Below are positions 5,141 to 5,657 of a stretch of 5,657 bases of DNA, in pieces. The DNA comes from Bradyrhizobium sp. (GTDB lineage Bacteria; Pseudomonadota; Alphaproteobacteria; Rhizobiales; Xanthobacteraceae). Position 1 is the first letter of the stretch; each line of letters begins with the position of its first letter. Made by a program: the position numbers and the translations under genes. Below the pieces are notes generated by a model. The model was given only the letters and a program-made list of their open reading frames with translations. It was not told the DNA's origin and searched no databases. The stretch spans positions 1-5,657 of the forward strand of contig JAFAUV010000091.1 of assembly GCA_019243075.1 (NCBI GenBank), given 5' to 3'.

Positions 5141-5657
5141 ATGAGCGATCAGGTTTCTGCCATTGCGGCAACCGCCACGGTCCGGCCGAGCGGCGTCCGC
5201 TGGAACATCTTCTTCCTGATGCTGTTCCTGATCTCGATCAATTACATCGACCGCGCCTCGCTCTCTGTTGCGATGCCGCTGATCTCGAAGGAGTTCAACG
5301 TCGATCCCGCGATGCAGGGATTGATCCTCTCCTCCTTCTTCTGGACCTATGCCTTCATGCAGGTGCCGGGCGGCATGCTCGCCGACCGCTTCAAGCCGAG
5401 AATCGTGATCGCGCTGGCGACGGTTTTCTGGGGCGCGTTCCAGGCGCTCGCCGCGCTCGCCACGAGCTGGCCGCTGTTGCTGCTGACGCGACTTGGGCTT
5501 GGCGCCTCCGAGGCGCCGATCTATCCCGCCGGCGGCAAGCTCAACGCGATCTGGATGACGCAGACCGAACGCGGCCGCGGCGCGACCTTGCTCGACGGCG
5601 GCGCGCCGCTCGGTGCGGCGCTCGGCTCCATCGTGATCGCCTGGCTGATCGCGACCT
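5141..5657 (+). CDS. MFS transporter, anion:cation symporter type (3' partial)
   Basis: The frame opens with ATG at 5141, seven bases after a GGGAG ribosome site (5129-5133), and stays open to the window end, giving 172 complete codons of a protein that normally has 400-450 residues and 12 membrane helices. About five helices are visible (roughly 21-37, 59-80, 87-107, 110-130 and 150-171). The first carries NYIDRASLSVAMP, the loop after the second has the MFS motif GGMLADRFKPR (77-87), and RLGLGASEAPIYPAGGKL (117-134) lies at the fourth helix. These are hallmarks of the anion:cation symporter branch that includes glucarate, galactonate and phthalate permeases (GudP/DgoT type). It probably imports an organic anion with protons across the inner membrane; the substrate cannot be told from this half. 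A dyad and AT-rich promoter island lie 125-150 bases upstream, suggesting control by a substrate-sensing repressor. Confidence 0.92.
   Translation, partial: MSDQVSAIAATATVRPSGVRWNIFFLMLFLISINYIDRASLSVAMPLISKEFNVDPAMQGLILSSFFWTYAFMQVPGGMLADRFKPRIVIALATVFWGAFQALAALATSWPLLLLTRLGLGASEAPIYPAGGKLNAIWMTQTERGRGATLLDGGAPLGAALGSIVIAWLIAT

Noticed and set aside
4918..5142. 74-codon minus-strand frame ahead of the transporter gene
   Set aside because: It covers the AT-rich promoter island and dyad, has no recognisable product, and its start overlaps the transporter's ribosome site region.
1178..5657. A joint pathway linking reductase, transglycosylase and transporter
   Set aside because: Different strands, large gaps and a repeat separate them, and no shared substrate is evident, so a new multi-gene system is not supported here.

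Overview
The window is GC-rich with strongly G/C-biased third codon positions. It carries a palindromic intergenic repeat of a type I associate with Bradyrhizobium and close relatives, so the source is most likely an alphaproteobacterium of the Rhizobiales (Bradyrhizobium-like). This rests on sequence style and gene families, not on a search.

Layout: (1) 1-990, plus strand: the 3' part of a gene for a Gly/Ser/Asn-rich, low-complexity protein of unknown function with a His/aromatic C-terminus; its start lies outside the window. (2) 991-1177: a short convergent gap with a strong GC-rich stem-loop. (3) 1178-2239, minus strand: a complete ketopantoate reductase family (PanE/ApbA) gene. (4) 2240-2501: a spacer holding a two-part palindromic repeat and further GC-rich stem-loops. 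(5) 2502-4691, minus strand: a complete periplasmic Slt70-type lytic transglycosylase with a signal peptide, a long charged Ala/Lys/Arg linker, a helical-repeat body and a C-terminal GH23 catalytic domain. (6) 4692-5140: a 449-base divergent intergenic region with an AT-rich island and an operator-like dyad. (7) 5141-5657, plus strand: the 5' part of an MFS transporter gene of the anion:cation symporter type, running off the window.

The genes do not form an obvious single pathway. The transglycosylase acts on the cell wall, the reductase belongs to an NADPH-dependent 2-oxoacid reductase family, and the transporter probably imports an organic anion. The reductase lies downstream of the transglycosylase on the same strand but is separated by 262 bases filled with repeats, so tight co-transcription is doubtful. 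The sequence reads mostly as ordinary chromosomal housekeeping and accessory DNA. The points most worth a second look are the unrecognised Gly-rich protein with its His tail, the repeat between the two minus-strand genes (which may supply a promoter), and the dyad in front of the transporter. I see no CRISPR array, rRNA, tRNA, transposase or phage gene.
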